Below are positions 17,494 through 26,357 of a stretch of 64,000 nucleotides of DNA, in pieces. The notes below the pieces were generated by a model. That model saw nothing but the letters and a program-made list of their open reading frames with translations. It was not told where the DNA came from and did no database searches. Positions within the stretch are counted from its first letter, which is position 1, and every line of letters starts with the position of its first letter. This stretch comes from JAWSVE01 sp033852115 (GTDB lineage Bacteria; Pseudomonadota; Gammaproteobacteria; Pseudomonadales; Cellvibrionaceae). Where the stretch lies: positions 1-64,000 of the forward strand of contig JAWSVE010000005.1 in NCBI GenBank assembly GCA_033852115.1, written 5' to 3'. The position numbers and the translations under genes are program-made.

Positions 17494-18129
17494 ATGGACT
17501 GGTTATCTGAATTTATTCTTCAACGTTCTGTTGCTGAGGCCGTGTTAGCTTTGGTGGGCCTCGCGTTATTGTTTGGTGCAATTTTGGGTTACGCTGCTGT
17601 CGCATTTAAAGTCGAAGCGGATCCAATCGTCGACCAAATCGACGCCATTTTACCGCAAACACAGTGCGGGCAATGCGGCCATCCTGGCTGCCGCCCCTAT
17701 GCTGAAGCCATCGCAGGTGGCGAAGCCATTAATAAATGCCCTCCTGGCGGACAAGGTACAATTAATTCCCTTGCGCAATTATTGGGAGTCGAAGCACCGT
17801 CTCTCGATGAAGAGCACGGCGAAGAGTCAGATACTCGTAAAGTCGCTTTTATTCGCGAAGATGAGTGCATCGGCTGTACCAAGTGTATTCAGGCCTGCCC
17901 AGTTGACGCCATCCTCGGTGCCGCCCAACAAATGCACACAGTAATCGCCGATGAATGCACTGGCTGCGACTTGTGCGTCGAGCCGTGTCCTGTTGACTGC
18001 ATCGATATGTTGCCAGTGGATTCCGGTGTAGCCGACTGGCATTGGCAGCTCCCCTCGCAAAATCATCTCGGTTCCCGAGACAATATTATTGCAACTGACG
18101 CCTCTGAAAAGTCGGAGGCTGCGGCATGA
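17494..18129 (+). CDS. rnfB: Rnf complex iron-sulfur subunit RnfB
   Basis: The 211-residue protein has one N-terminal membrane anchor (residues about 9-30), a 4Fe-4S domain with QCGQCGHPGC, and two ferredoxin motifs, CIGCTKCIQACPVD and CTGCDLCVEPCPVDC. These would carry at least three clusters for electron entry into the complex on the cytoplasmic side. Size and order are normal. The stop overlaps the rnfC start in an ATGA, indicating translational coupling. The tail after the second ferredoxin motif is short. Confidence 0.97.
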   Translation: MDWLSEFILQRSVAEAVLALVGLALLFGAILGYAAVAFKVEADPIVDQIDAILPQTQCGQCGHPGCRPYAEAIAGGEAINKCPPGGQGTINSLAQLLGVEAPSLDEEHGEESDTRKVAFIREDECIGCTKCIQACPVDAILGAAQQMHTVIADECTGCDLCVEPCPVDCIDMLPVDSGVADWHWQLPSQNHLGSRDNIIATDASEKSEAAA

Positions 18130-20465
18130 GACAAATTTGGCCTACACCGGGTGGCGTTCACCCGCCCGAAAATAAAACTCAATCACTTGGTTTACCCATC
18201 GCCCAGTGTCCTCTGCCACCGCAGGTTATTTTGCCGGTTTCGCAGCATTTAGGTGCACCCGCCGACCCTATCGTATCCGTTGGCGACAAAGTACTAAAAG
18301 GCCAACTGGTCGCCGAAGCGCCACAACAAGTCAGTGCCAACATCCACGCATCGACCAGTGGCACGGTGGTCGCTATTGAAGAACGACCTCTGCCTCACCC
18401 GTCAGGCCTTTCGGGCTTATCTATCGTCATTGAAGCGGATGGCAAAGACGAGTGGTGCGAATTACAACCGATTGAAGATTATTCCCGCAGTGGTCCGACT
18501 GAGTTAATACAAAAAATTCAAGCCGCTGGTGTCGTAGGTATGGGAGGGGCAGGTTTTCCCGCCGCGGTGAAACTTGCATCACGAACCCCGATTACGACGC
18601 TCATTATCAACGGCACCGAGTGCGAGCCCTATATCACCTCGGATGATATTTTGATGCGCACCTACGCCGAAGAATTAGTCGAGGCAATTCGCTTACTCGA
18701 CTATTTATTAAATGGCCCGCAGGAAGTTCTTATTGCCATAGAAAGCAATAAGCCAGAAGCCATTGAAAAAATGACCGCGGCGATTGCTACTCTTAATGAT
18801 CCGCGTTACGAAGTAGTCACCCTTCCCGCTAAATATCCCAACGGCGGAGAAAAACAGCTGGTACAAATGCTAACGGGTAAAGAGGTGCCCAGTGGTAAAA
18901 TTCCGGCCGCGCTGGGCGTTGTATGCCAAAATGTGGCGACCGCTCTCGCGGCCTACCGCGCGGTCACTAAGGGCGAACCGTTAATATCACGAATAACCAC
19001 CATCACAGGGAATGCTTTTTCCGAACAACGCAACCTTGAAGTGCTAGTCGGCACGCCGATTAGTTTTATTCTTCAGCAACAAGGTTATAGCAAGGACACA
19101 GCATCGCGCCTTGTCATGGGCGGCCCAATGATGGGCTTTACGCTACTCAGCGAAGAATGCCCGGTTATTAAAACCACTAACTGTTTACTGGCACCAACAC
19201 AGGAAGAAGCACCGGCTAATGGACCAGAGCAAGCCTGCATTCGGTGTGGCATGTGTGCGGAAGCTTGTCCCGCGAGCTTGCTACCACAACAACTGTATTG
19301 GTATTCACGGGCGCAAGACGAAGACAAGCTCAAAGCATACAACCTGTTTGACTGTATTGAGTGCGGCGCCTGCTCCTATGTGTGCCCCAGTCAGATTCCG
19401 CTTGTGCAGTACTATCGCGCGGCGAAAGGGGAAATTCGTCAACACGAAATAGAAAAGAAGCATTCAGAAAAGGCGCGAGAGCGCTTTGAGTTTCATAAAG
19501 AACGCATCGAGGCTGAAAAAGCGGCGCGAGCAAAAGCCCGCGAAGAAGCAGCGGCAAAAGCCAAACTCCGTGCAGAAGAGAAGAAAAAAGCGGAAGAAGC
19601 AAAGCTTGCACAAGCAAACTCGCAAGCCACAGACAGTGACACGACACCAAGCGAAGCAGAAGCCAAGAAAAATCTAGTGGCCGATATCATTGCTGGCGCA
19701 AAGAAAGCGCAAGATGACCCTGCTCGTTTGGCTCGCAATATTACGAGCACCGAAGACCGCTTGAAAAAGCTACAAGCCAAGGTTGAGGAACTCGAGCAAT
19801 CAGCACCAGACCAGGCTGAAGCTATTCGGGCTCGAATAAAAGAAACCGAAGTTAAATTAAAGTCGTTACAAGATAAACAAGCCACATTAGGCAATAGCGA
19901 AGAAAAACAAGTTGATGCGACTCTCCAAGCTGAGAGCAATAGTCAGTCCGATATTACTCTCCAGGCAGAAAAAGCCGTTGAAAAAATGGAGATGTCTGCC
20001 AACCAAAAGGTACAGCGCGAGTTAGACACGCTAAAGAGAAAGTTAGCCAAAATAACCGAGCAACTCGCTAGCACAGATGAGGCGGATAGTGACACGCGCA
20101 GCGCGCTCGAGCTATCGGAAAAGATGTTGAAAGAGAAGTTGCGTAAAGCCGAAGCGGCCGCCAACAGCCCGGCCTCAAGCAAAGCGGACGCAAAGCGAAC
20201 GTTGAGTGGCGATGAACAATCTGCTGTAGGCGATGCAATCACCCGTTCGATGGAACGGGCAATGCAGAAACAATCTGTCGATGTCGAAGAATTGCGACAA
20301 AAAATACAGACCCTCGAAGCAAGAATTGAAGCAACACAAGAACGCATCGCTGCAACCGATGATGCAACCACCAAGGATGCGCTCCGAAAAGGCTTAGTCA
20401 GTATGCAGACTAAATTGGAAAAAACGCAGGCGCTGTATGATATGGCCGAGCAATCGTCGGAATAG
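18126..20465 (+). CDS. rnfC: Rnf complex subunit RnfC with long charged C-terminal tail
   Basis: This 779-residue protein is the NADH- and FMN-binding peripheral subunit. The glycine-rich GVVGMGGAGFPAAVK loop (about 136-150) and NGTECEPY segment bind NAD(H)/FMN. Two 4Fe-4S motifs, CIRCGMCAEACP and CIECGACSYVCP, follow at about 372-420. Residues about 440-779 are an Ala/Lys/Glu-rich helical tail, mostly coiled coil, with runs such as EKARERFEFHKER and EEKKKAEEAKLAQ. Gammaproteobacterial RnfC proteins often have such a tail of very variable length. Its first base overlaps rnfB and its stop shares a base with an upstream in-frame GTG of rnfD. Confidence 0.96.
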   Translation: MRQIWPTPGGVHPPENKTQSLGLPIAQCPLPPQVILPVSQHLGAPADPIVSVGDKVLKGQLVAEAPQQVSANIHASTSGTVVAIEERPLPHPSGLSGLSIVIEADGKDEWCELQPIEDYSRSGPTELIQKIQAAGVVGMGGAGFPAAVKLASRTPITTLIINGTECEPYITSDDILMRTYAEELVEAIRLLDYLLNGPQEVLIAIESNKPEAIEKMTAAIATLNDPRYEVVTLPAKYPNGGEKQLVQMLTGKEVPSGKIPAALGVVCQNVATALAAYRAVTKGEPLISRITTITGNAFSEQRNLEVLVGTPISFILQQQGYSKDTASRLVMGGPMMGFTLLSEECPVIKTTNCLLAPTQEEAPANGPEQACIRCGMCAEACPASLLPQQLYWYSRAQDEDKLKAYNLFDCIECGACSYVCPSQIPLVQYYRAAKGEIRQHEIEKKHSEKARERFEFHKERIEAEKAARAKAREEAAAKAKLRAEEKKKAEEAKLAQANSQATDSDTTPSEAEAKKNLVADIIAGAKKAQDDPARLARNITSTEDRLKKLQAKVEELEQSAPDQAEAIRARIKETEVKLKSLQDKQATLGNSEEKQVDATLQAESNSQSDITLQAEKAVEKMEMSANQKVQRELDTLKRKLAKITEQLASTDEADSDTRSALELSEKMLKEKLRKAEAAANSPASSKADAKRTLSGDEQSAVGDAITRSMERAMQKQSVDVEELRQKIQTLEARIEATQERIAATDDATTKDALRKGLVSMQTKLEKTQALYDMAEQSSE

Positions 20466-20479
20466 TGAGCGAAAAAAAC

Positions 20480-21538
20480 ATGAGTTTACCGCAAATAACA
20501 TCGCCCCATTCGCACAGCCAAAATTCGACAAGCAACGTCATGCGTACTGTGTTGATAGCAACAATACCCGGTATCGTCGCGCTTACCCATTTCTTTGGCC
20601 CCGGCACACTCTATAACCTTATCATTGCGTGCAGCACCGCCCTTGCCTGTGAAGCGGCGATCTTGCACTTACGTAACCGCCCAATTGCATTTTACCTCAA
20701 CGATTTTAGTGCGCTTGTTACAGCCGTTTTATTGGGCATCGCCTTACCACCCTACTGCCCTTGGTGGCTTGTCGTAGTCGGCACCGGCAGCGCTATCATA
20801 CTGGCGAAACATTTATATGGCGGTATGGGGTTCAACCCTTTTAATCCAGCCATGGTCGGTTACGTAATTGTCATTATTAGTTTCCCAGTTGAAATGACCA
20901 CTTGGGCAACCCCACGAGGAATATTGGCTGAAGGGCAAGAATTATTGGGGCCACTGAGTGCACTCGGCCATATTTTTTCGGATGCCTCAATCGACGCTTA
21001 TAGCGGCGCTACACCTCTCGACCTGTTCAAACACCAAGACGGTTTAACGCTACAACAGATTTACAGCGAACAACCCATTTTCGCCGAGGCGCGCTGGGCT
21101 GCGGTTGGCTGGGAATGGGTAAACCTCGGTTTTCTGGTTGGTGGGGCATATTTGCTCTATAGAAAAATATTTACTTGGCATGCTCCGGTAAGCATGCTGG
21201 TTGCTTTAGCGGTTATGGCCATTTTATTTTATGATAATGGCAGTTCCCAAAGCGGCGGCTCTCCCATTTTTCATTTGTTGTCCGGCGGCACAATGCTCGG
21301 CGCTTTCTTTATTGTCACAGACCCAGTCACGGGTGCCACAAGTCGCTTAGGAAAAATTATTTTTGGTGCAGGAACCGGTATCGTCATTTATGTCATCCGC
21401 ACCTGGGGCAATTACCCGGATGCAGTGGCATTTGCCGTGTTGTTGATGAACTTTGCAGCCCCCTTCCTTGACTACTACACCACGCCTCGTAGCTATGGCC
21501 ATGAAAAACGCCGCGTCATCATCAAGGACTCGGAGTAA
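20480..21538 (+). CDS. rnfD: Rnf complex membrane subunit RnfD
   Basis: The 352-residue membrane protein is homologous to NqrB, with about ten hydrophobic segments. The S/T-GAT motif in DPVTGATS (about residue 290) is the covalent FMN attachment site, with the flavin on a Thr. The family-typical N-terminus MSLPQITSPHSHS supports the ATG at 20480; a GTG at 20465 would add five residues and overlap the rnfC stop. It lies within the tight rnf operon, with seven bases to rnfG. Confidence 0.94.
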   Translation: MSLPQITSPHSHSQNSTSNVMRTVLIATIPGIVALTHFFGPGTLYNLIIACSTALACEAAILHLRNRPIAFYLNDFSALVTAVLLGIALPPYCPWWLVVVGTGSAIILAKHLYGGMGFNPFNPAMVGYVIVIISFPVEMTTWATPRGILAEGQELLGPLSALGHIFSDASIDAYSGATPLDLFKHQDGLTLQQIYSEQPIFAEARWAAVGWEWVNLGFLVGGAYLLYRKIFTWHAPVSMLVALAVMAILFYDNGSSQSGGSPIFHLLSGGTMLGAFFIVTDPVTGATSRLGKIIFGAGTGIVIYVIRTWGNYPDAVAFAVLLMNFAAPFLDYYTTPRSYGHEKRRVIIKDSE

Positions 21539-21544
21539 TTCATA

Positions 21545-22204
21545 ATGCTAAAAAATTCTATCGGTTTTAATAGCGTACTCTTGGCGATTTTTGCTTTCGT
21601 CACCGCGGGTGTTGTGGCAGTGACCTATCAATCCACTAAAGATCGTATCAGTGATGCGAAATTAAGGGCCGCTCAAGCCGCTCTTTTTGAAATCATTCCT
21701 AAAGAAGATCACGACAACGATTTGTTCAGCGATACGGTCCCGATCCCTGAAGACTACCGAGAGTTTATGGGCCTCACCGCCAGTGAAGATCTGGATAAAC
21801 AAATGCATATCGCTCGGCGCCAAGGCGAACCCTTTGCCGCTATTATTCCAACAGTGGCACCCGATGGGTATAGCGGGCCAATAAAGATGATTATTGGTGT
21901 GTATAAGGATGGCTCTATCGCTGGCGTTCGCGTTACCGATCACAATGAAACGCCAGGACTTGGTGACTACGTCGATGTTCGAAAAAGTAATTGGGTACTC
22001 TCCTTTAATGGGAAAACACTCGGTTCGCGCTTTGACGAAAAAACAAACATTAAGCATCCAGATGGGTCAGAAGAAGAGTTTGACCAATTAACCGGCGCAA
22101 CCATTACTCGCACCGCCGTGACACGACAGATTAAAAAGACCTTGTCGTTTTTTAATATCGCAGACCCACTAACCCCCAAAGAACATAATGAGGTGACTCC
22201 ATGA
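21545..22204 (+). CDS. rnfG: Rnf complex flavin subunit RnfG
   Basis: The 219-residue protein has one N-terminal membrane anchor (about residues 7-27) and a periplasmic FMN-binding domain. The covalent flavin site is the Thr in QLTGATITRTAV (about residues 180-192), and ETPGLGDYVD is the conserved family segment. It relays electrons within the Rnf complex between RnfD and the membrane core. Its end overlaps rnfE by four bases, consistent with a single transcript. Confidence 0.95.
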   Translation: MLKNSIGFNSVLLAIFAFVTAGVVAVTYQSTKDRISDAKLRAAQAALFEIIPKEDHDNDLFSDTVPIPEDYREFMGLTASEDLDKQMHIARRQGEPFAAIIPTVAPDGYSGPIKMIIGVYKDGSIAGVRVTDHNETPGLGDYVDVRKSNWVLSFNGKTLGSRFDEKTNIKHPDGSEEEFDQLTGATITRTAVTRQIKKTLSFFNIADPLTPKEHNEVTP

Positions 22205-22932
22205 GTGAAGAGACTATGGACACCAGCGTCGACTATAAAGAAATAAGCCTCAATGGCCTCTGGAACAACAATCCGGCATTAACCCAGTTGCTGGGCCTGT
22301 GTCCTCTTTTAGCCGTCACAGGCTCGGTGGTTAACGCGCTGGGTTTAGGCATCGCCACGATGGCTGTCTTAGTAGGCTCTAACCTTGCTGTTTCTTTGAT
22401 TCGTCATCGTGTCAGTGACGCTGTGCGCTTACCGGCATTTGTCATGATTATCGCGAGCTTCACCACCTGTACAGAATTATTGATGCAAGCTTTCACATAC
22501 GAGCTCTATCAAATTTTGGGGATTTTTATCCCTCTCATCGTTACCAACTGTGCGATTCTTGGTCGTGCCGACGCTTTTGCAAGCCGCAATCCGGTCATTC
22601 CTTCGATCGTCGATGGATTCATGATGGGGTTAGGGTTTTGCGTGGTACTTGTCGCGATTGGCGCAATACGTGAGATCCTTGGCGCGGGGACTTTATTTTC
22701 CAATATGCGTTTATTGTTCGGCGATGTTGCCACCAACTGGAAATTCACACTGGTGGATGACTATCGAGGGTTTTTAGTGGCCGTCCTACCTCCCGGCGCA
22801 TTTCTAGCGGCCGGTTTTTTAATCGCTGGCAAGAATTGGATAGATTCTGAGATAAAACGTAAAGCCGAGTTACAAAAGCAACCCGTTGTAAAAGGCAGCA
22901 AACGTGTTAAAACCACATCGGTGATTGGATAA
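22201..22932 (+). CDS. rnfE: Rnf complex subunit RnfE
   Basis: The 243-residue membrane protein is homologous to NqrD, with six hydrophobic segments. NNPALTQLLGLCPLLAVT and IPLIVTNCAILGRA are the pseudo-symmetric half-motifs shared with RnfA, each with a conserved Cys. It is the last gene of the operon and ends in a terminator. In many relatives nth follows; here it does not, and the operon meets the convergent der gene. Confidence 0.96.
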   Translation: MSEETMDTSVDYKEISLNGLWNNNPALTQLLGLCPLLAVTGSVVNALGLGIATMAVLVGSNLAVSLIRHRVSDAVRLPAFVMIIASFTTCTELLMQAFTYELYQILGIFIPLIVTNCAILGRADAFASRNPVIPSIVDGFMMGLGFCVVLVAIGAIREILGAGTLFSNMRLLFGDVATNWKFTLVDDYRGFLVAVLPPGAFLAAGFLIAGKNWIDSEIKRKAELQKQPVVKGSKRVKTTSVIG

Positions 22933-22935
22933 AAG

Positions 22936-22967
22936 CAAAAAAAGAGAGCGTCTAAACGCTCTCTTTT
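22936..22967. terminator. Bidirectional rho-independent terminator between rnfE and der
   Basis: AAAAGAGAGCG and CGCTCTCTTTT form a short perfect stem with a 6-base loop and A/T tracts on both flanks. It is placed between two converging operons. Confidence 0.88.
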
Positions 22968-22993
22968 CAAACTAACCTGTACTGCTAAGGGTT

Positions 22994-24406
22994 TTATTTC
23001 TTCTTGGCACGTTTGCTCGACTTCTTCACGTGCTGCATCAAACGTTTTTTCTTAGCCTGTTGACGGGCGGTTAACTGATTCTTTCTTCCCGCATAGGGGT
23101 TTTCCGACGACTTAAACTGTACTCGAATAGGTGTGCCGTGCAATTGTAACGCACGACGAAACGTTTTTTCTAGATAACGCACGTAGTGGTCTGGCACTTC
23201 CTCGGTCTGGTTACCGTGAATGACAATAATCGGTGGATTGTGACCACCGACGTGGGCGTAGCGTAGTTTGATACGGCGACCACGCACCATCGGTGGCTGA
23301 TGGGAGGCTACAGCATCTTCAAGAATTTTCGTGAGCTGGTTGGTATTTAGCTGATGTGTTGCAGAACGATACGCATGCTTTATTGATTTATACAGATGCC
23401 CAACACCCGTACCGTGTAAAGCCGATATAAAGTGTATGTCAGCAAAATCAACAAATCTCAGGCGACGATCTAGTTCTCGACGAATATCATTTTTTTGATC
23501 TTCTTCTAAACCATCCCATTTATTAATTGCCACAACTAACGCGCGACCGGCATCAATAACACTACCCATCAAGTGCAGATCTTGTTCCACCAAGCCTTCG
23601 CTGGCATCAATCAACAAAATAACAACGTTAGCGTCTTCAATGGCTTGCAAGGTTTTGACAATTGAAAACTTCTCTACGGTCAGCTTTACATTTTTTCGCT
23701 TACGAATACCGGCCGTGTCAATAATCGTATACGGCTCACCGTGACGTTCATAATTGATGTAAACACTGTCGCGTGTGGTGCCAGGCATATCGTATACCAC
23801 CACGCGATCTTCCCCCAACATGCGATTGACCAGCGTCGATTTACCAACATTCGGTCGACCGACTACGGCAATTTTGATTCCCGTTGGCTCATCAGTAACG
23901 TCTTCCTCCTCACTTTCCGGTAGCGAATCCACTACCTCTTGCAACATGGTTTTTACACCACGACCGTGTGTTGCAGTAATTGGGTAAACCTCACCCAACC
24001 CTAACTCATAGAACGGTGCCACCGCCAAGTCGTGATTAAGGCCATCCATTTTATTGGCAATGAGAAAGGTTTTCTTGCCTTGAACGCGGAGATGATTGGC
24101 AATAATTTCATCAGCAGCGGTCAATCCATCTCGGCAATCCACTAAAAACAAAACAATATCGGCTTCGTCGATTGCGGCTTTGGATTGGCCAGCCATCAGC
24201 TCATCAATCCCTTCCTCATCACCACTAATACCTCCGGTATCAATCGCGATAAAGCGGTGGCCGTGAGCTTCCACTTCGCCATACTTGCGATCGCGCGTTA
24301 AGCCGGCGTAATTTGCCACCAAGGCATCGCGTGTTTTGGTTAATCGATTAAACAGCGTTGATTTACCTACGTTAGGTCGGCCAACCAAAGCGATGACAGG
24401 AAGCAT
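22994..24406 (-). CDS. der: Ribosome-associated GTPase Der (EngA)
   Basis: The 470-residue protein has two consecutive GTPase domains. Domain 1 (about residues 4-165) shows GRPNVGKST and NKMD; domain 2 (about 178-350) shows the second GRPNVGKST, DTAG and NKWD. A C-terminal KH-like domain and a Lys/Arg-rich tail (RQQAKKKRLMQHVKKSSKRAKKK) complete it. It is needed for maturation of the large ribosomal subunit. It is the last gene of the minus-strand ndk-to-der block and about 115 bases separate it from bamB. Confidence 0.97.
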   Translation of the reverse strand: MLPVIALVGRPNVGKSTLFNRLTKTRDALVANYAGLTRDRKYGEVEAHGHRFIAIDTGGISGDEEGIDELMAGQSKAAIDEADIVLFLVDCRDGLTAADEIIANHLRVQGKKTFLIANKMDGLNHDLAVAPFYELGLGEVYPITATHGRGVKTMLQEVVDSLPESEEEDVTDEPTGIKIAVVGRPNVGKSTLVNRMLGEDRVVVYDMPGTTRDSVYINYERHGEPYTIIDTAGIRKRKNVKLTVEKFSIVKTLQAIEDANVVILLIDASEGLVEQDLHLMGSVIDAGRALVVAINKWDGLEEDQKNDIRRELDRRLRFVDFADIHFISALHGTGVGHLYKSIKHAYRSATHQLNTNQLTKILEDAVASHQPPMVRGRRIKLRYAHVGGHNPPIIVIHGNQTEEVPDHYVRYLEKTFRRALQLHGTPIRVQFKSSENPYAGRKNQLTARQQAKKKRLMQHVKKSSKRAKKK

Positions 24407-24522
24407 GTGAAGATCTCTATTTATCCAAACAGCTGTTTACTAACGTAACTATCTGGAAGATAAAACTAAGAATACTCACAGCCGCTGACGGCAGCTGCGA
24501 GCACAATGAAATGAAGATTAAT

Positions 24523-25662
24523 TTACTCTAACGTTTCAATCGTCAACGCTAGCAATTTACCCGAGTTCGAAAGCACATAGAGCGTGTCCCCTCTAGCTAC
24601 CAATGGCGAACGTACACCACTACCATTGATTTTTTTTCGTGCTACCAGTGAACCATTCTCACTATCAAGTACATGCAAGTACCCGTCGATCTCATCAGCA
24701 ACAGCCACATAACCGGACCAAGCCATTGGGCCAGTCAGCTTGCGACGTAACAATTCAACGTTATTCCATGCCTGACTACCATTACCCATCTTGAATGCTT
24801 TGACACTACTTTGAGCATCGGTCGCATACACTACGCCAGCCGACGCAGACAGTGGCATGAAGGTGGATATTTCTTCCGCCCACAATGGCCGACCCGTACT
24901 TTTGCTCAACGCCATTAATTGACCTTGATAGCTCGCAACCATCAAGATTTCACCAACGACTAGCGGCGAGCCATCAATATCAACCAGTTTTTCAAAGTCA
25001 CTACGACCTTTGGGAATCGCAACTCGTTGTTCCCATACAACAACACCATCTTCCGCTTGAATAGCAACAATTTTGCCGGTAGCGAATGCCGCATAAACAA
25101 TACCATTCTCGATAACGGGTGCACTATGGCCACGCAAGGTCAACAATGGTGGCTTAACCTCATAGCTCCAGAGCTCTTTTCCATCATCGAAATCCAAACC
25201 AACCAAACGACCATCGAACGATTGCACCGCAACAAAACGGCCATCGGCAGCGGGCACGTTGAGCACTTCAGAAGACACCCTGGTACGCCATTTTTCAGAT
25301 CCATTGGCTGCATCCAATGCGATGACATCCGCGTTGTATGTCCCCACTAGTAGCGTATTAGCAACCACCGTTATTGCGGCAGAGATTGGCTCGCGCGTTT
25401 TCACTTTCCAATTAACCGAACCTGTTTCGCGGTCAATGGAATATACGCGCCCTTCGACATCGGCCGCGAAAATTTCATTGCCACGGATAGCAGGAACGAA
25501 CTGCGTATAACGAACATCCTGCCCATCACCGATTGTTCGTGACCACACTTTGTGGATTTCTGCACGCGGTTCAAAGTCCTCGAGCTTCATTGGCTCAAGC
25601 GACTCATCGGTTGAGGCACATCCCACCAGTAGCGCGGCAAGCGCAACCCAAAAATACTTCAT
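24523..25662 (-). CDS. bamB: Outer membrane protein assembly factor BamB
   Basis: The 379-residue lipoprotein has a signal peptide that ends in a lipobox (LLVGC, Cys at residue 15). The rest is an eight-bladed beta-propeller of PQQ-like repeats, with recurring G-x-V-Y-x-D/A-x-x-G-x-x-W units such as GRVYSIDRETGSVNW. BamB scaffolds BamA in outer-membrane protein insertion. Its start overlaps the yfgM stop in TAATG, which is typical coupling in this conserved operon. Confidence 0.96.
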   Translation of the reverse strand: MKYFWVALAALLVGCASTDESLEPMKLEDFEPRAEIHKVWSRTIGDGQDVRYTQFVPAIRGNEIFAADVEGRVYSIDRETGSVNWKVKTREPISAAITVVANTLLVGTYNADVIALDAANGSEKWRTRVSSEVLNVPAADGRFVAVQSFDGRLVGLDFDDGKELWSYEVKPPLLTLRGHSAPVIENGIVYAAFATGKIVAIQAEDGVVVWEQRVAIPKGRSDFEKLVDIDGSPLVVGEILMVASYQGQLMALSKSTGRPLWAEEISTFMPLSASAGVVYATDAQSSVKAFKMGNGSQAWNNVELLRRKLTGPMAWSGYVAVADEIDGYLHVLDSENGSLVARKKINGSGVRSPLVARGDTLYVLSNSGKLLALTIETLE

Positions 25663-26348
25663 TAGCCTTCTGCCTCAGTACTCGCCTTCGCAACAGCCGG
25701 TGCTGCCAAATCATCCATTTTCATTTGAATAAAGTTACGGCGTTGTGACATGCCTTCAGTGAGTCCGTCTAGCGCTGCCTGGTAGGAAGACGCCGCGTTG
25801 TCACTTTCACCTTGAGCGACATAAATATCACCTCGAAGCTCATCGAACAAAGGCGCATAGGTGTTCGCTTCAACGTTTAAGCTCGCCAATGCAGCATCGT
25901 ATTCAGCTTGACCGTATTGCAGCTCGGCTAAACGCAATCGAGCAGTGAGACTTAATGCCTGATCCCCGCTGTTATCGATAGCCCATTGCAATTGCGCTTT
26001 TGCGTTCTCTACATCACCCTCGTTGACGTATATTTTTGCCAACATCAACGCCGCATTACTGGCGTAGGCGCTGTTGTAATCAGTTTTCAATTGTTCAGCA
26101 ATATCAACAATCTTGAGGCGATTAGCTTCGGTCAACTCTTCACCCGGTGTAACCGCTGCGGCGGTTAGTAGGTCTTCAAACATCAATGATGCCGCTTCAT
26201 TCGCACTTTGCTGCTGGCTCTGCCAGGTTTGCCAGCCAAAATAACCGATGACGGCTACACTCACGCCAATCACCAAGGACTTACCGTTTTCATTCCACCA
26301 GCGCTTAAACGCTTCAATTTGTTCTTCTTCTGTAATGTGATCCGCCAC
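25662..26348 (-). CDS. yfgM: YfgM family tetratricopeptide protein
   Basis: The 228-residue protein has one transmembrane segment (about residues 24-42), preceded by the acidic EEEQIEAFKRWWNENG cytoplasmic stretch characteristic of the family. Its periplasmic domain is built of TPR-like helices. YfgM associates with SecYEG and the PpiD chaperone in E. coli and helps hand over exported proteins. It sits between hisS (9 bases) and bamB (1-base overlap), the standard order. Confidence 0.92.
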   Translation of the reverse strand: MADHITEEEQIEAFKRWWNENGKSLVIGVSVAVIGYFGWQTWQSQQQSANEAASLMFEDLLTAAAVTPGEELTEANRLKIVDIAEQLKTDYNSAYASNAALMLAKIYVNEGDVENAKAQLQWAIDNSGDQALSLTARLRLAELQYGQAEYDAALASLNVEANTYAPLFDELRGDIYVAQGESDNAASSYQAALDGLTEGMSQRRNFIQMKMDDLAAPAVAKASTEAEG

Positions 26349-26357
26349 AATTCACTC

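Noticed and set aside
19493..20374. Long minus-strand frames opposite rnfC
   Set aside because: They are Ser/Ala/Phe-rich antisense readings of the repetitive rnfC tail.
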